6,759 bases of DNA. Origin: DATIHK01 sp035480775. Its GTDB lineage: Bacteria > Patescibacteriota > WWE3 > UBA101185 > UBA10185. Location of the stretch: contig DATIHK010000017.1 in assembly GCA_035480775.1 (NCBI GenBank), positions 1-6,759 on the forward strand, read 5' to 3'. The translations under genes were made by a program, and so were the position numbers. How positions within the stretch are numbered: position 1 is the first letter of the stretch; the number at the start of each line of letters is the position of its first letter. The notes beneath the pieces are model-generated. The model saw nothing but the letters and a program-made list of their open reading frames with translations, did not search any database and had not been told where the DNA came from. Positions 1 through 5,392 of the stretch are shown here, piece after piece.

Positions 1-408
1 CCAATAATGTATATCGAAGATCCATATTATGAAAAGGATCTAGAAGGTTGGAAAAACTTTAATTCTAAATTTGGAAATAAATTGCTTGTTTCTGCAGATG
101 ATCTAGTCGTGACAAATCCACTATTTTTAAAAATTGCTATCGAAGATAAACTTGCCAATGCAGTTATTGTGAAGCCAAATCAAGTCGGTTCGCTTACCGA
201 AACGTTTGAATTTATAAAAATGGCTCAAAAAGCTAAAATGTCGATTATTGTTTCGCATCGTAGTGGTGATACCGAAGACACATTTATTGCCGATTTGGCA
301 TTAGCAGTTGGTGCAGACTTTATTAAAGCTGGGGCGCCGGCGCGTGGAGAAAGAGTTGCTAAGTATAATAGACTTTTAGATATTTACTATCAAAAAAATA
401 ACTTTTGA
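1..408 (+). CDS. eno: Enolase (phosphopyruvate hydratase), C-terminal part, 5' end outside window
   Basis: Enolase interconverts 2-phosphoglycerate and phosphoenolpyruvate in cytoplasmic glycolysis. About 135 codons are visible. The frame is already open at base 1, so the ATG at position 7 is internal and not a start. The C-terminal barrel signatures appear in order: I-E-D-P (Glu at bases 16-18, a Mg2+ ligand equivalent to E. coli E290), D-D-L-V-V-T-N (Asp ligand, cf. D317), K-P-N-Q-V-G-S-L-T-E-T (catalytic Lys, cf. K342), S-H-R-S-G-D-T-E-D, then K-A-G-A-P-A-R-G-E-R (Lys cf. K393) and the closing V-A-K-Y-N-R-L-L. All expected active-site residues are kept. The Gly usually found before D-D-L is Ala, a minor change. 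It ends in TGA at the usual family C-terminus, which argues against UGA recoding. The phosphoglycerate mutase that makes its substrate lies about 400 bp away on the other strand. Confidence 0.97.
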   Translation, partial: PIMYIEDPYYEKDLEGWKNFNSKFGNKLLVSADDLVVTNPLFLKIAIEDKLANAVIVKPNQVGSLTETFEFIKMAQKAKMSIIVSHRSGDTEDTFIADLALAVGADFIKAGAPARGERVAKYNRLLDIYYQKNNF

Positions 409-432
409 GTTTCTTTAATTTTGTAGTATAAA
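405..432 (+). promoter_or_regulatory. Candidate promoter for the 86-aa small gene
   Basis: TTGAGT (405-410; 4 of 6 match to TTGACA) and TATAAA (427-432; 5 of 6 match to TATAAT) are 16 bp apart. The -35 overlaps the enolase stop codon. Transcription would start near 439 and give a leader of about 29 nt containing the SD. Readthrough from enolase is the alternative, as no terminator separates the two genes. Inferred from matches only. Confidence 0.4.
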
Positions 433-456
433 TAAGTTTAACTTGGCTGTACTTGG

Positions 457-461
457 GGAGG
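457..461 (+). promoter_or_regulatory. Shine-Dalgarno GGAGG deciding the start at 468
   Basis: GGAGG (inside GGGGAGG, 455-461) fully matches the 16S anti-SD core and ends 6 nt before ATG 468. It rules out the in-frame TTG at 453, which overlaps the SD. This is one of only two clear SD sites in the window. Confidence 0.75.
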
Positions 462-467
462 TTTCAA

Positions 468-728
468 ATGACAATTGCCGCAAAACCTTCAGTTCTTGTT
501 CACACAGTTACTTTTGCAGAATTTGATGGAGAAGTGATTCTGAATTGTTTTTATGTGCAAGATCAAGAATCGCCTTCTATGTTGCATCTGCGCGATGATG
601 GAATTTCGATTGCGAACAAATCCCAGATTCCACAGTTGAAGACTATTAAGCTGACAAGGTCCAATACTACTATTGTTCCTCACCAGCCCGGCTGGGCAAA
701 GCTTCGTGTCCGGGTAAGAGCTGCTTAA
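468..728 (+). CDS. Small protein of unknown function (86 aa)
   Basis: I do not recognise this protein. The ATG at 468 is chosen because a perfect GGAGG lies 6 nt upstream. The 86-residue product has no obvious signal peptide, membrane helix or cysteine motif. Its single Cys is isolated. The N-terminal half alternates hydrophobic and polar residues (T-V-T-F-A-E-F-D-G-E-V-I-L), as in beta strands. The C-terminus is basic (K-L-R-V-R-V-R-A-A). Acidic residues cluster in the middle. The coding region is about 43% GC by count, somewhat above its neighbours, and uses CTG, CGC, CGG and CCC codons that are rarer nearby. It sits between enolase and a strong terminator, so it is either monocistronic from its own promoter or the last gene of the enolase transcript. 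A good SD, terminator and composition make it likely to be a real gene. The function is unknown. Confidence 0.7.
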   Translation: MTIAAKPSVLVHTVTFAEFDGEVILNCFYVQDQESPSMLHLRDDGISIANKSQIPQLKTIKLTRSNTTIVPHQPGWAKLRVRVRAA

Positions 729-767
729 ACAGAAATCGAAACGAATTCGCAGTATGTAATCTTTTGC

Positions 768-801
768 CAGCGTTTGCTCAAAAAGCCGACGCTGTTTTTT
801 T
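768..801 (+). terminator. Rho-independent terminator after the small gene
   Basis: CAGCGT (768-773) pairs with ACGCTG (789-794). The stem continues inward with a T-G wobble, one mismatch and GCT/AGC (776-778 with 784-786) around a 5-nt loop. Seven T follow at 795-801, then more T-rich sequence. The minus-strand side lacks a U-tract after the hairpin, so it mainly serves the plus strand. Confidence 0.85.
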
Positions 802-807
802 ATTTTT

Positions 808-1494
808 TTATTTAATGCTGTAGCTCGCGTAATCTTGTGCTAAAGGAGTCTCAATTTCAGCGGTAAAATCATCTGATAAATGTTCAAAGTATTTTCTAAA
901 ACCTCTTATACTGTTTCCGTGGCAAGAAACTGCCACATTAATTTTATGAGCTTTCATAAGCGGGACAATTTCATCACAAAAACTGAAAACTCGGGTTACC
1001 ACCATTTCTAAGCTCTCACCTTTGTCTACTTTATAAGTGTAAGATCTTCGAGTTTCCTTTAATAATTCAGGATTTTCAAGTTGCATTTCGAGCTTGCTCT
1101 TGCCTTGTAAAACTCCATAGCTGCGTTCTTTTATGCGCGGATCTTTGTGAATTTCCATATTCTTGCACATTTCGTTTAGCGACATGGCCAATTTCATAGT
1201 TTCGACTGCGCGAATTTGTGGAGAGGCAATTAACAAGTTTATTTTTTTGTCTTTTAGTTTTGGTGCTAATTCTAAAGCTTGTTCTCGGCCATGTTCTGTT
1301 AAAGGAGAATCACGCCAGCCACTAAAAATAAAATTGGCATTATCTTCTGTTTGTCCGTGGCGAAAAACATATAAAATTGGAGGATTTGCAGCTTCAGTTT
1401 TTGGTAAAGGGTCTACATTCTTGTAAGTTAAAAGTTCTATAGCTTTGTCTATATCTTCTTGAGGATATTTGGCTTGTAGAGCAGGATCTATCAC
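808..1494 (-). CDS. gpmA: 2,3-bisphosphoglycerate-dependent phosphoglycerate mutase-like protein (histidine phosphatase superfamily)
   Basis: The likely role is interconversion of 3- and 2-phosphoglycerate in glycolysis through a phosphohistidine. The product has 228 aa. R-H-G-Q-T (45-49; His46 is the predicted phospho-acceptor) is followed by F-S-G-W-R-D-S-P-L-T-E-H-G, matching the dPGM pattern. R95 (R-A-V-E-T), E123 (E-R-S-Y-G-V-L-Q-G) and H192 (H-G-N-S-I-R) complete the catalytic set. The E-R-x-Y-G-x-L-Q-G and G-E-S-L-x-x-V-x-x-R-V segments favour true mutase over a general phosphatase. The unusual part is about 40 residues before the catalytic core. Canonical GpmA proteins have RHG near residue 10. 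The start is GTG at 1492-1494. An in-frame stop lies five codons upstream, so no earlier start exists, and there is no SD. A -10 box sits 6 nt upstream, so the message should be leaderless. Broad-specificity phosphatase is the alternative. Confidence 0.85.
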   Translation of the reverse strand: MIDPALQAKYPQEDIDKAIELLTYKNVDPLPKTEAANPPILYVFRHGQTEDNANFIFSGWRDSPLTEHGREQALELAPKLKDKKINLLIASPQIRAVETMKLAMSLNEMCKNMEIHKDPRIKERSYGVLQGKSKLEMQLENPELLKETRRSYTYKVDKGESLEMVVTRVFSFCDEIVPLMKAHKINVAVSCHGNSIRGFRKYFEHLSDDFTAEIETPLAQDYASYSIK

Positions 1495-1500
1495 AAATAA

Positions 1501-1529
1501 AGAATAACACTAATGAATGACGCAGTCAC
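1501..1529 (-). promoter_or_regulatory. Promoter of the phosphoglycerate mutase gene (leaderless)
   Basis: Read on the minus strand, GTGACT (1529-1524; 4 of 6) is followed after exactly 17 bp by TATTCT (1506-1501; 4 of 6). Six nt separate the -10 from the GTG start, so transcription should begin at or next to the start codon. The -35 lies back to back with that of the divergent dedA promoter. Confidence 0.55.
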
Positions 1530-1545
1530 GGCGATGTGTTATGCT
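1517..1545 (+). promoter_or_regulatory. Promoter of dedA (leaderless)
   Basis: ATGACG (1517-1522; shares TGAC with TTGACA) and TATGCT (1540-1545; 4 of 6) are 17 bp apart. The start ATG at 1553 begins 7 nt after the -10, with only TTTTTAG between and no SD. The transcript would start at or within 1-2 nt of the ATG. Confidence 0.55.
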
Positions 1546-1552
1546 TTTTTAG

Positions 1553-2203
1553 ATGTCTACGGTTATACAAGCCTTATTACATAACGATTTGCGAACCTTT
1601 ATTCAGTTAATAGGTTATCCTGGTGTTTTTGGAGTTATTTTTGCAGAGTCAGGATTGTTAGTGGGATTTTTTCTTCCTGGAGATAGTTTGATTTTTACCG
1701 CTGGTTTACTTTCTTCTCCTACTTTTGGATTTTTTCACATTGGCGTTTTATTAATCGGTTGTTGGATTGCAGCAATTGTAGGAGACAATGTTGGTTATGA
1801 ATTTGGAAAGCGTGTTGGTCGCAGACTTTTTCAGCAAAAAGAATCCTTTCTCTTCAAGAAAGAACACTTAGTAACGGCAGAAAAATTTTATGAAAAATAT
1901 GGTGGTAAAGCTATTATTTTGGCGCGTTTTATGCCTGTCGTTCGTACATTTGCCCCAATCGTTGCTGGAATCGGTGACATGGACCACAAGCGCTTTACAT
2001 TTTTTAACTTTATTGGCGGAACTGCTTGGGTTTTGGCATTAGGACTCTCAGGATACTTTCTAGGTAACATAATTCCAGCGGATAAAGTAGATAAGTATTT
2101 ACTTCCTATAATTGCAGTGATTATAATTGTTTCAATCGTTCCTCCGCTTCTTCATTTATACAAAGAAAACAAAGAAGTGCTTTGGAAAAAGTTCAAACAC
2201 TAA
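1553..2203 (+). CDS. DedA family (VTT / SNARE-associated domain) membrane protein
   Basis: DedA proteins are polytopic inner-membrane proteins linked to proton-dependent transport and to recycling of undecaprenyl phosphate or other lipid carriers. The product has 216 aa, a normal length. It has F-A-E-S-G-L-L-V-G-F-F-L-P-G-D-S (about 30-45) with acidic E32 and D44. The conserved G-D-x-x-G-Y-x-x-G-K-R-x-G-R segment is at 77-90. The R-F-M-P-V-V-R-T-F-A-P-I-V-A-G motif runs from R125 to 139, followed by F-x-x-x-N-x-I-G-G-x-x-W. The spacings E32-D44 (12) and R125-R131 (6) match the essential acid and arginine pairs of E. coli YqjA. Hydrophobic stretches lie near 20-50, 58-78, 120-140, 150-172 and 182-203, with a basic cytoplasmic tail. 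No SD is present. The start ATG sits 7 nt after a -10 box. Substrate cannot be told from sequence. A lipid-carrier role would fit the PBP in the same window. Confidence 0.93.
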   Translation: MSTVIQALLHNDLRTFIQLIGYPGVFGVIFAESGLLVGFFLPGDSLIFTAGLLSSPTFGFFHIGVLLIGCWIAAIVGDNVGYEFGKRVGRRLFQQKESFLFKKEHLVTAEKFYEKYGGKAIILARFMPVVRTFAPIVAGIGDMDHKRFTFFNFIGGTAWVLALGLSGYFLGNIIPADKVDKYLLPIIAVIIIVSIVPPLLHLYKENKEVLWKKFKH

Positions 2204-2257
2204 ATTCGTGTATCCGTTTCCGCTCAATTTGGCGGACTAGTAGGAGAAAACTAAGAC

Positions 2258-2356
2258 ATGTCGAAAAAAGGACATATTCCAGCTACTTGTAATGTGGGTG
2301 GTCGTAGGATGTGGCTGTGGAGAATAATGCGGAAGATAATTCCCTATAGGCGCTAG
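2258..2356 (+). CDS. Possible 32-aa basic micro-ORF with Shine-Dalgarno
   Basis: I do not recognise this sequence. The ATG at 2258 has AGGAG (2242-2246) 11 nt upstream, a little long but usable, and the frame ends in TAG just before a strong terminator. The 32-residue product is very basic, with K-K at 3-4, R-R at 16-17 and R-R at 31-32. It has one Cys and a W-L-W-R-I-M-R-K-I-I segment (19-28) resembling a short amphipathic helix. The region is about 44% GC and uses AGG, CGG and CGC codons. Both features differ from neighbouring genes. It could be a genuine small membrane-active or nucleic-acid-binding protein co-transcribed with dedA, or the stretch could be a structured RNA read by chance as an ORF. 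Support is the SD, the composition and the position before the terminator. Confidence 0.4.
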   Translation: MSKKGHIPATCNVGGRRMWLWRIMRKIIPYRR

Positions 2357-2375
2357 GTTTTTGCAATTATTAATT

Positions 2376-2420
2376 ACTGGTTTGCTCTTGTATGTTGAGG
2401 GTAAGCCAGTTTCTTTTTTT
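2376..2420 (+). terminator. Strong rho-independent terminator after dedA / micro-ORF
   Basis: Bases 2376-2388 (ACTGGTTTGCTCT) pair along all 13 positions with 2398-2410 (AGGGTAAGCCAGT), counting three G-T wobbles. The loop is 9 nt. TTTCTTTTTTT follows directly. It ends the plus-strand unit and overlaps the stop codon of the convergent lexA. On the minus strand the hairpin is followed only by AATTAATAATT, so it is at best a weak terminator for lexA. Confidence 0.9.
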
Positions 2421-3048
2421 AACTATATCTTCTTATTACGCCTGTAACTTTACCTTGAATTTGGAGGTTTTTAGCATTTACATAAATAGGATCCATATTC
2501 TTGTTAGCTGGTTGAAGTCTAATACGTCCATCTTTTTCTTTATAAAAAGATTTCAGAGTAGCAAAGCCGTTGTCTAATAGAGCTACTACAATATCTCCTT
2601 GTTGAGCTGTGTTTTGGCTTTGAATTACGACGTAATCTCGATCAAAGATTCCTTCGTCGATCATAGAATCGCCTTTAACTTGTAAAACGTAACATCTTTT
2701 AACTTTTGAAACTAAATCTGGGGAAACGACGACTGTTGCGAGAGGGTTTTCGTGAGCTTCGATTGGCTGTCCTGCTGCGATAAATCCTACTAATGGAAGT
2801 TCTATGCCTTGAAGAACTGCGTTTACTGTACTGTCTAAGATTTCAATTCCGCGAACTGCTCCTTCGTATTTGCGAATAATTCCTTTTTTGACTAAAGCCA
2901 TCAAATGTTCGTGAACAGTGGCAAGTGAAGACAAATCCATAGCATTTGCGATTTCTTGCAAAGTAGGAGAAGTACCATTTTGTTGTATATATTGAGATAT
3001 GTAATCTAAAATTTGCTTTTGTCTTTTGTAAATTGTTACTGGGCTCAT
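2419..3048 (-). CDS. lexA: LexA repressor (SOS regulator, self-cleaving)
   Basis: LexA represses DNA-damage genes and is inactivated by RecA-stimulated autocleavage. From the ATG at 3048 the product has 209 aa, typical for the family. The N-terminal winged helix-turn-helix runs over about 1-70: K-R-Q-K-Q-I-L-D-Y-I, then G-T-S-P-T-L-Q-E-I-A-N-A-M and the recognition region L-S-S-L-A-T-V-H-E-H-L, ending G-A-V-R-G-I-E-I. The cleavage site is A92-G93 in F-I-A-A-G-Q-P-I-E-A. The catalytic pair is S128 (G-D-S-M) and K166 (A-T-L-K), spaced as in E. coli (S119/K156). The frame extends 12 codons upstream to a TTG, but that codon lies inside the perfect TTGACA -35 box, so ATG 3048 is the start. No SD is present. 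The -10 ends 6 nt before the ATG, so the mRNA should be leaderless. It is divergent from uvrB, a classic SOS gene, which suggests shared and autoregulated control. Confidence 0.95.
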   Translation of the reverse strand: MSPVTIYKRQKQILDYISQYIQQNGTSPTLQEIANAMDLSSLATVHEHLMALVKKGIIRKYEGAVRGIEILDSTVNAVLQGIELPLVGFIAAGQPIEAHENPLATVVVSPDLVSKVKRCYVLQVKGDSMIDEGIFDRDYVVIQSQNTAQQGDIVVALLDNGFATLKSFYKEKDGRIRLQPANKNMDPIYVNAKNLQIQGKVTGVIRRYS

Positions 3049-3054
3049 GAAACA

Positions 3055-3084
3055 ATAGTACCGAAAACATCCCGAAGATGTCAA
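3055..3084 (-). promoter_or_regulatory. lexA promoter (leaderless)
   Basis: Read on the minus strand, a perfect TTGACA (3084-3079) and TACTAT (3060-3055; 4 of 6) are separated by 18 bp. TGTTTC, 6 nt long, lies between the -10 and the lexA ATG. This is the strongest -35 in the window. The spacer carries repeats that could be a LexA operator. Confidence 0.7.
3061..3081. promoter_or_regulatory. Candidate LexA operator (SOS box) in the lexA promoter
   Basis: CCGAA occurs at 3061-3065 and 3072-3076, a direct repeat with an 11-bp period (one helical turn). The second copy is the centre of a perfect inverted repeat, ACATC (3067-3071) and GATGT (3077-3081). An inverted copy, TTCGG, lies at 3105-3109, between the two promoters on the uvrB side. 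Bound repressor here would cover the lexA -35 to -10 spacer. Known LexA boxes include the palindromic CGAAC-N4-GTTCG type and a direct-repeat GTTC-N7-GTTC type with the same 11-bp period. The assignment to LexA is inferred from position. Confidence 0.4.
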
Positions 3085-3116
3085 TAGGCAATTTATGGCT
3101 TTTCTTCGGACTTTTA

Positions 3117-3125
3117 TGATATGAT
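3117..3125 (+). promoter_or_regulatory. Extended -10 promoter of uvrB (leaderless)
   Basis: TG-A-TATGAT (3117-3125) is an extended -10 with 5 of 6 matches in the hexamer. It lies within overlapping repeats TATGATATGATAAT (3115-3128). No convincing -35 is found 16-18 bp upstream, as is common for extended -10 promoters. AATTTT (6 nt) separates it from the ATG at 3132, so the transcript would begin at the start codon. Confidence 0.55.
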
Positions 3126-3131
3126 AATTTT

Positions 3132-5210
3132 ATGTTCGACCTCAAATCAACATATAAACCAACAGGAGATCAACCCACCGCTATAGATAAACTAACCAAA
3201 GCTGTTTTAGCTGGAGAAAAAAATCAAGTTCTTTTAGGAGTTACAGGTTCAGGTAAAACTTTTACCGCTGCAAATGTAATTCAAAATACTCAAAAGCCTA
3301 CTTTAGTTATTTCTCATAATAAAACTTTGGCTGCTCAGCTATATCAAGAATTTCGAGATTTTTTTCCAAATAATGCGGTCGAATATTTTGTAAGTTATTA
3401 CGATTACTACCAACCTGAAAGTTATATTCCACAAACTGATACTTATATAGAAAAAGATGCCGATATTAACGAGCAAATTGATAAATTGCGCTTGGCGGCG
3501 ACAACTTCGTTAATGACTAGAAAAGACGTTATCGTTGTTTCGTCAGTTTCGTGTATTTATAACATTGGTTCACCTGCAGAATATTCCAAAATGGCGATCA
3601 GTTTAAAAAAAGGCATGAAGTTACGAATTTCGGATTTATTAAAACGTCTTAATCAAATTTATTACGAACGTTCTGAAATGGACTTTAAACGAAGTACTTA
3701 TCGCGTTCGCGGAGATGTTGTAGACGTTTATTTAGCCTATCAAGATTATGCTGTACGATTAGAAATTTTAAACGATATTTTAATTGATATTAGTTATTTT
3801 GATCCGCTTACCGGCGACGAAATCGATCGCAGTCATTTGCCAGTGCAACGTCAAGGAAGTCATACACGAGCCTTAACTCAAGATCCACAAGATTATTTAG
3901 AACACATAACTCAAGTTGGTCCTTATGTAGAAATCTTTCCTGCAAAGCACTATATTGCCCCTGAAGAACGCCGCATCAAAGCTTTGCAGCAAATACAAGA
4001 AGATCTGCAACTTCAGCTTGTCAATCTAAAAGCTCAAGGAAAAAATATTGAAGCCTACAGACTAGAGCAAAGAACTAATTACGATTTAGAAATGATTCAA
4101 GAAATTGGTTATTGCAAAGGAATAGAAAATTATTCACGCTATTTTGACGGTCGCGAAGTCGGTGGAACTCCTTTTACATTAATGGACTTTTTTCCAAAAG
4201 ATTATTTATTGATGGTCGACGAATCTCACATCACAATTCCACAAGTTCGAGGAATGTATAACGGTGACAAAGCTCGCAAAACTACTTTAATCGATTACGG
4301 ATTCCGCTTACCATCGGCGTTAGATAACCGACCTTTAAACTTTGATGAGTTTATGAGAAAGACCAACCAAATTTTGTATACTAGTGCAACTCCAACCGAA
4401 TGGGAGCTCAGTATGGCTGGAAAGAAAAATGTCGTTGAACAAGTTATTAGACCAACCGGAATTCCAGATCCAAAAGTTACAGTATTGCCGAGCGAAGGAC
4501 AAATTGCCGATTTATTAAAACGCATTCAAGAACGAGCAGCAAATCATCAAAGAGTCTTAGTTACTACCTTAACCAAACGCATGGCCGAAGAACTTTCTTC
4601 ATACTTGGTTGAAAAAAATGTCAAAGTAACTTATTTGCATTCTGACATCGATACACTTGAACGAACGAATATTTTAGACGATTTACGCCGTGGCAATTAC
4701 GATGTTTTAGTTGGAATTAATTTACTTCGTGAAGGTTTAGATTTGCCAGAAGTTTCTTTGGTTGCAATTCTCGATGCCGATAAAGAAGGGTTTTTGCGGT
4801 CCGAAGGAGCTTTGATTCAAACCATGGGTCGAGCTGCACGACATTTATTAGGTGAAGTAATAATGTATGCCGATAATATGACCGGAAGTATGCAACGCGC
4901 AATTGGTGAAGTAGAACGCCGCCGCGAAATTCAGATTAAATATAATGAAGATCACAATATAACTCCTACTCAAATCACCAAGCCGGTTCGCGAAAAACTC
5001 ATCGACGAATTGCTAGAAGAAATGATTGAAAACGATAAGACTCGCAAATATATTTCTGATGTCGATTACAAACAACTTCCACCAGCAGAAATAAAACGCG
5101 AAGTTAAAAAGCTAACAGAAATGATGAAGTACGAAGCCGAGAATTTAAACTTTGAAAAAGCTGCAAGTTTGCGGGATAAGATTCGAGACGTCAAAAAATA
5201 TCTAGACTAA
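3132..5210 (+). CDS. uvrB: UvrABC system protein B (excinuclease ABC subunit B)
   Basis: UvrB is the damage-verifying helicase-fold ATPase of nucleotide excision repair. UvrA loads it and UvrC is recruited to it. The product has 692 aa and is complete. Walker A is G-V-T-G-S-G-K-T (36-43). The damage-probing beta-hairpin starts at Y89-Y90-D91-Y92-Y93-Q-P-E-S-Y. Further motifs are F-D-P-L-T-G (223-228), D-E-S-H (363-366), T-S-A-T-P (417-421), G-I-N-L-L-R-E-G-L-D-L-P-E-V and motif VI Q-T-M-G-R-A-A-R (563-570). The C-terminal UVR motif, which contacts UvrC, covers about 655-691. Compared from memory with E. coli and Bacillus UvrB (about 660-673 aa), there is an extra segment of about 28 residues after F-D-P-L-T-G, in the UvrA-contacting region. 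The ATG at 3132 gives the standard N-terminus. It has no SD and sits 6 nt after an extended -10. Divergence from lexA supports SOS control. Confidence 0.98.
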   Translation: MFDLKSTYKPTGDQPTAIDKLTKAVLAGEKNQVLLGVTGSGKTFTAANVIQNTQKPTLVISHNKTLAAQLYQEFRDFFPNNAVEYFVSYYDYYQPESYIPQTDTYIEKDADINEQIDKLRLAATTSLMTRKDVIVVSSVSCIYNIGSPAEYSKMAISLKKGMKLRISDLLKRLNQIYYERSEMDFKRSTYRVRGDVVDVYLAYQDYAVRLEILNDILIDISYFDPLTGDEIDRSHLPVQRQGSHTRALTQDPQDYLEHITQVGPYVEIFPAKHYIAPEERRIKALQQIQEDLQLQLVNLKAQGKNIEAYRLEQRTNYDLEMIQEIGYCKGIENYSRYFDGREVGGTPFTLMDFFPKDYLLMVDESHITIPQVRGMYNGDKARKTTLIDYGFRLPSALDNRPLNFDEFMRKTNQILYTSATPTEWELSMAGKKNVVEQVIRPTGIPDPKVTVLPSEGQIADLLKRIQERAANHQRVLVTTLTKRMAEELSSYLVEKNVKVTYLHSDIDTLERTNILDDLRRGNYDVLVGINLLREGLDLPEVSLVAILDADKEGFLRSEGALIQTMGRAARHLLGEVIMYADNMTGSMQRAIGEVERRREIQIKYNEDHNITPTQITKPVREKLIDELLEEMIENDKTRKYISDVDYKQLPPAEIKREVKKLTEMMKYEAENLNFEKAASLRDKIRDVKKYLD

Positions 5211-5392
5211 CTCCCACGACTTTGCTATAAGCCTAACGAAATCGTAACAAACCTCTATACAAAATTAAACAAAAGTAATATATTTTTTTCAGATATCCTT
5301 TCCACATTTTAGATGTGTAGTTATTTTGGACAGGAAAGTGATAATAGAAGGAAAAGAACGTTATAAATTTAATAATAGAATCAATAATAAAA
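5211..5392. other. Intergenic region uvrB-PBP, no confident gene
   Basis: This is 182 nt of very AT-rich sequence. No convincing hairpin plus U-tract follows uvrB. The run TATTTTTTTC (5281-5290) has no GC stem before it. TG-C-TATAAG (5223-5231) and TATAAA (5362-5367) are possible -10 boxes without good -35 partners. ATCCTTTCC (5295-5303) can pair with GGAAAGTGAT (5333-5342), with one bulged T, and encloses CACAT-TTTAG-ATGTG (5303-5317). This is a possible leader structure. Confidence 0.35.

Noticed and set aside
406..408. UGA recoding (as in Absconditabacteria/Gracilibacteria)
   Set aside because: The TGA ends enolase at the family's usual C-terminus, and no in-frame TGA occurs in the other genes, which use TGG for Trp and GGN for Gly.
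3049..3084. Longer LexA start at the TTG (12 extra residues)
   Set aside because: That TTG is part of a perfect TTGACA -35 element, and the extra residues do not resemble LexA N-termini.
2843..3145. 100-codon minus-strand frame overlapping the lexA start and uvrB start
   Set aside because: It overlaps lexA in another frame, spans both promoters, and has no SD or recognisable domain. It is a shadow of lexA.
5281..5290. T-run after uvrB as a rho-independent terminator
   Set aside because: No GC-containing stem precedes the T-run, so the main terminator element is missing.
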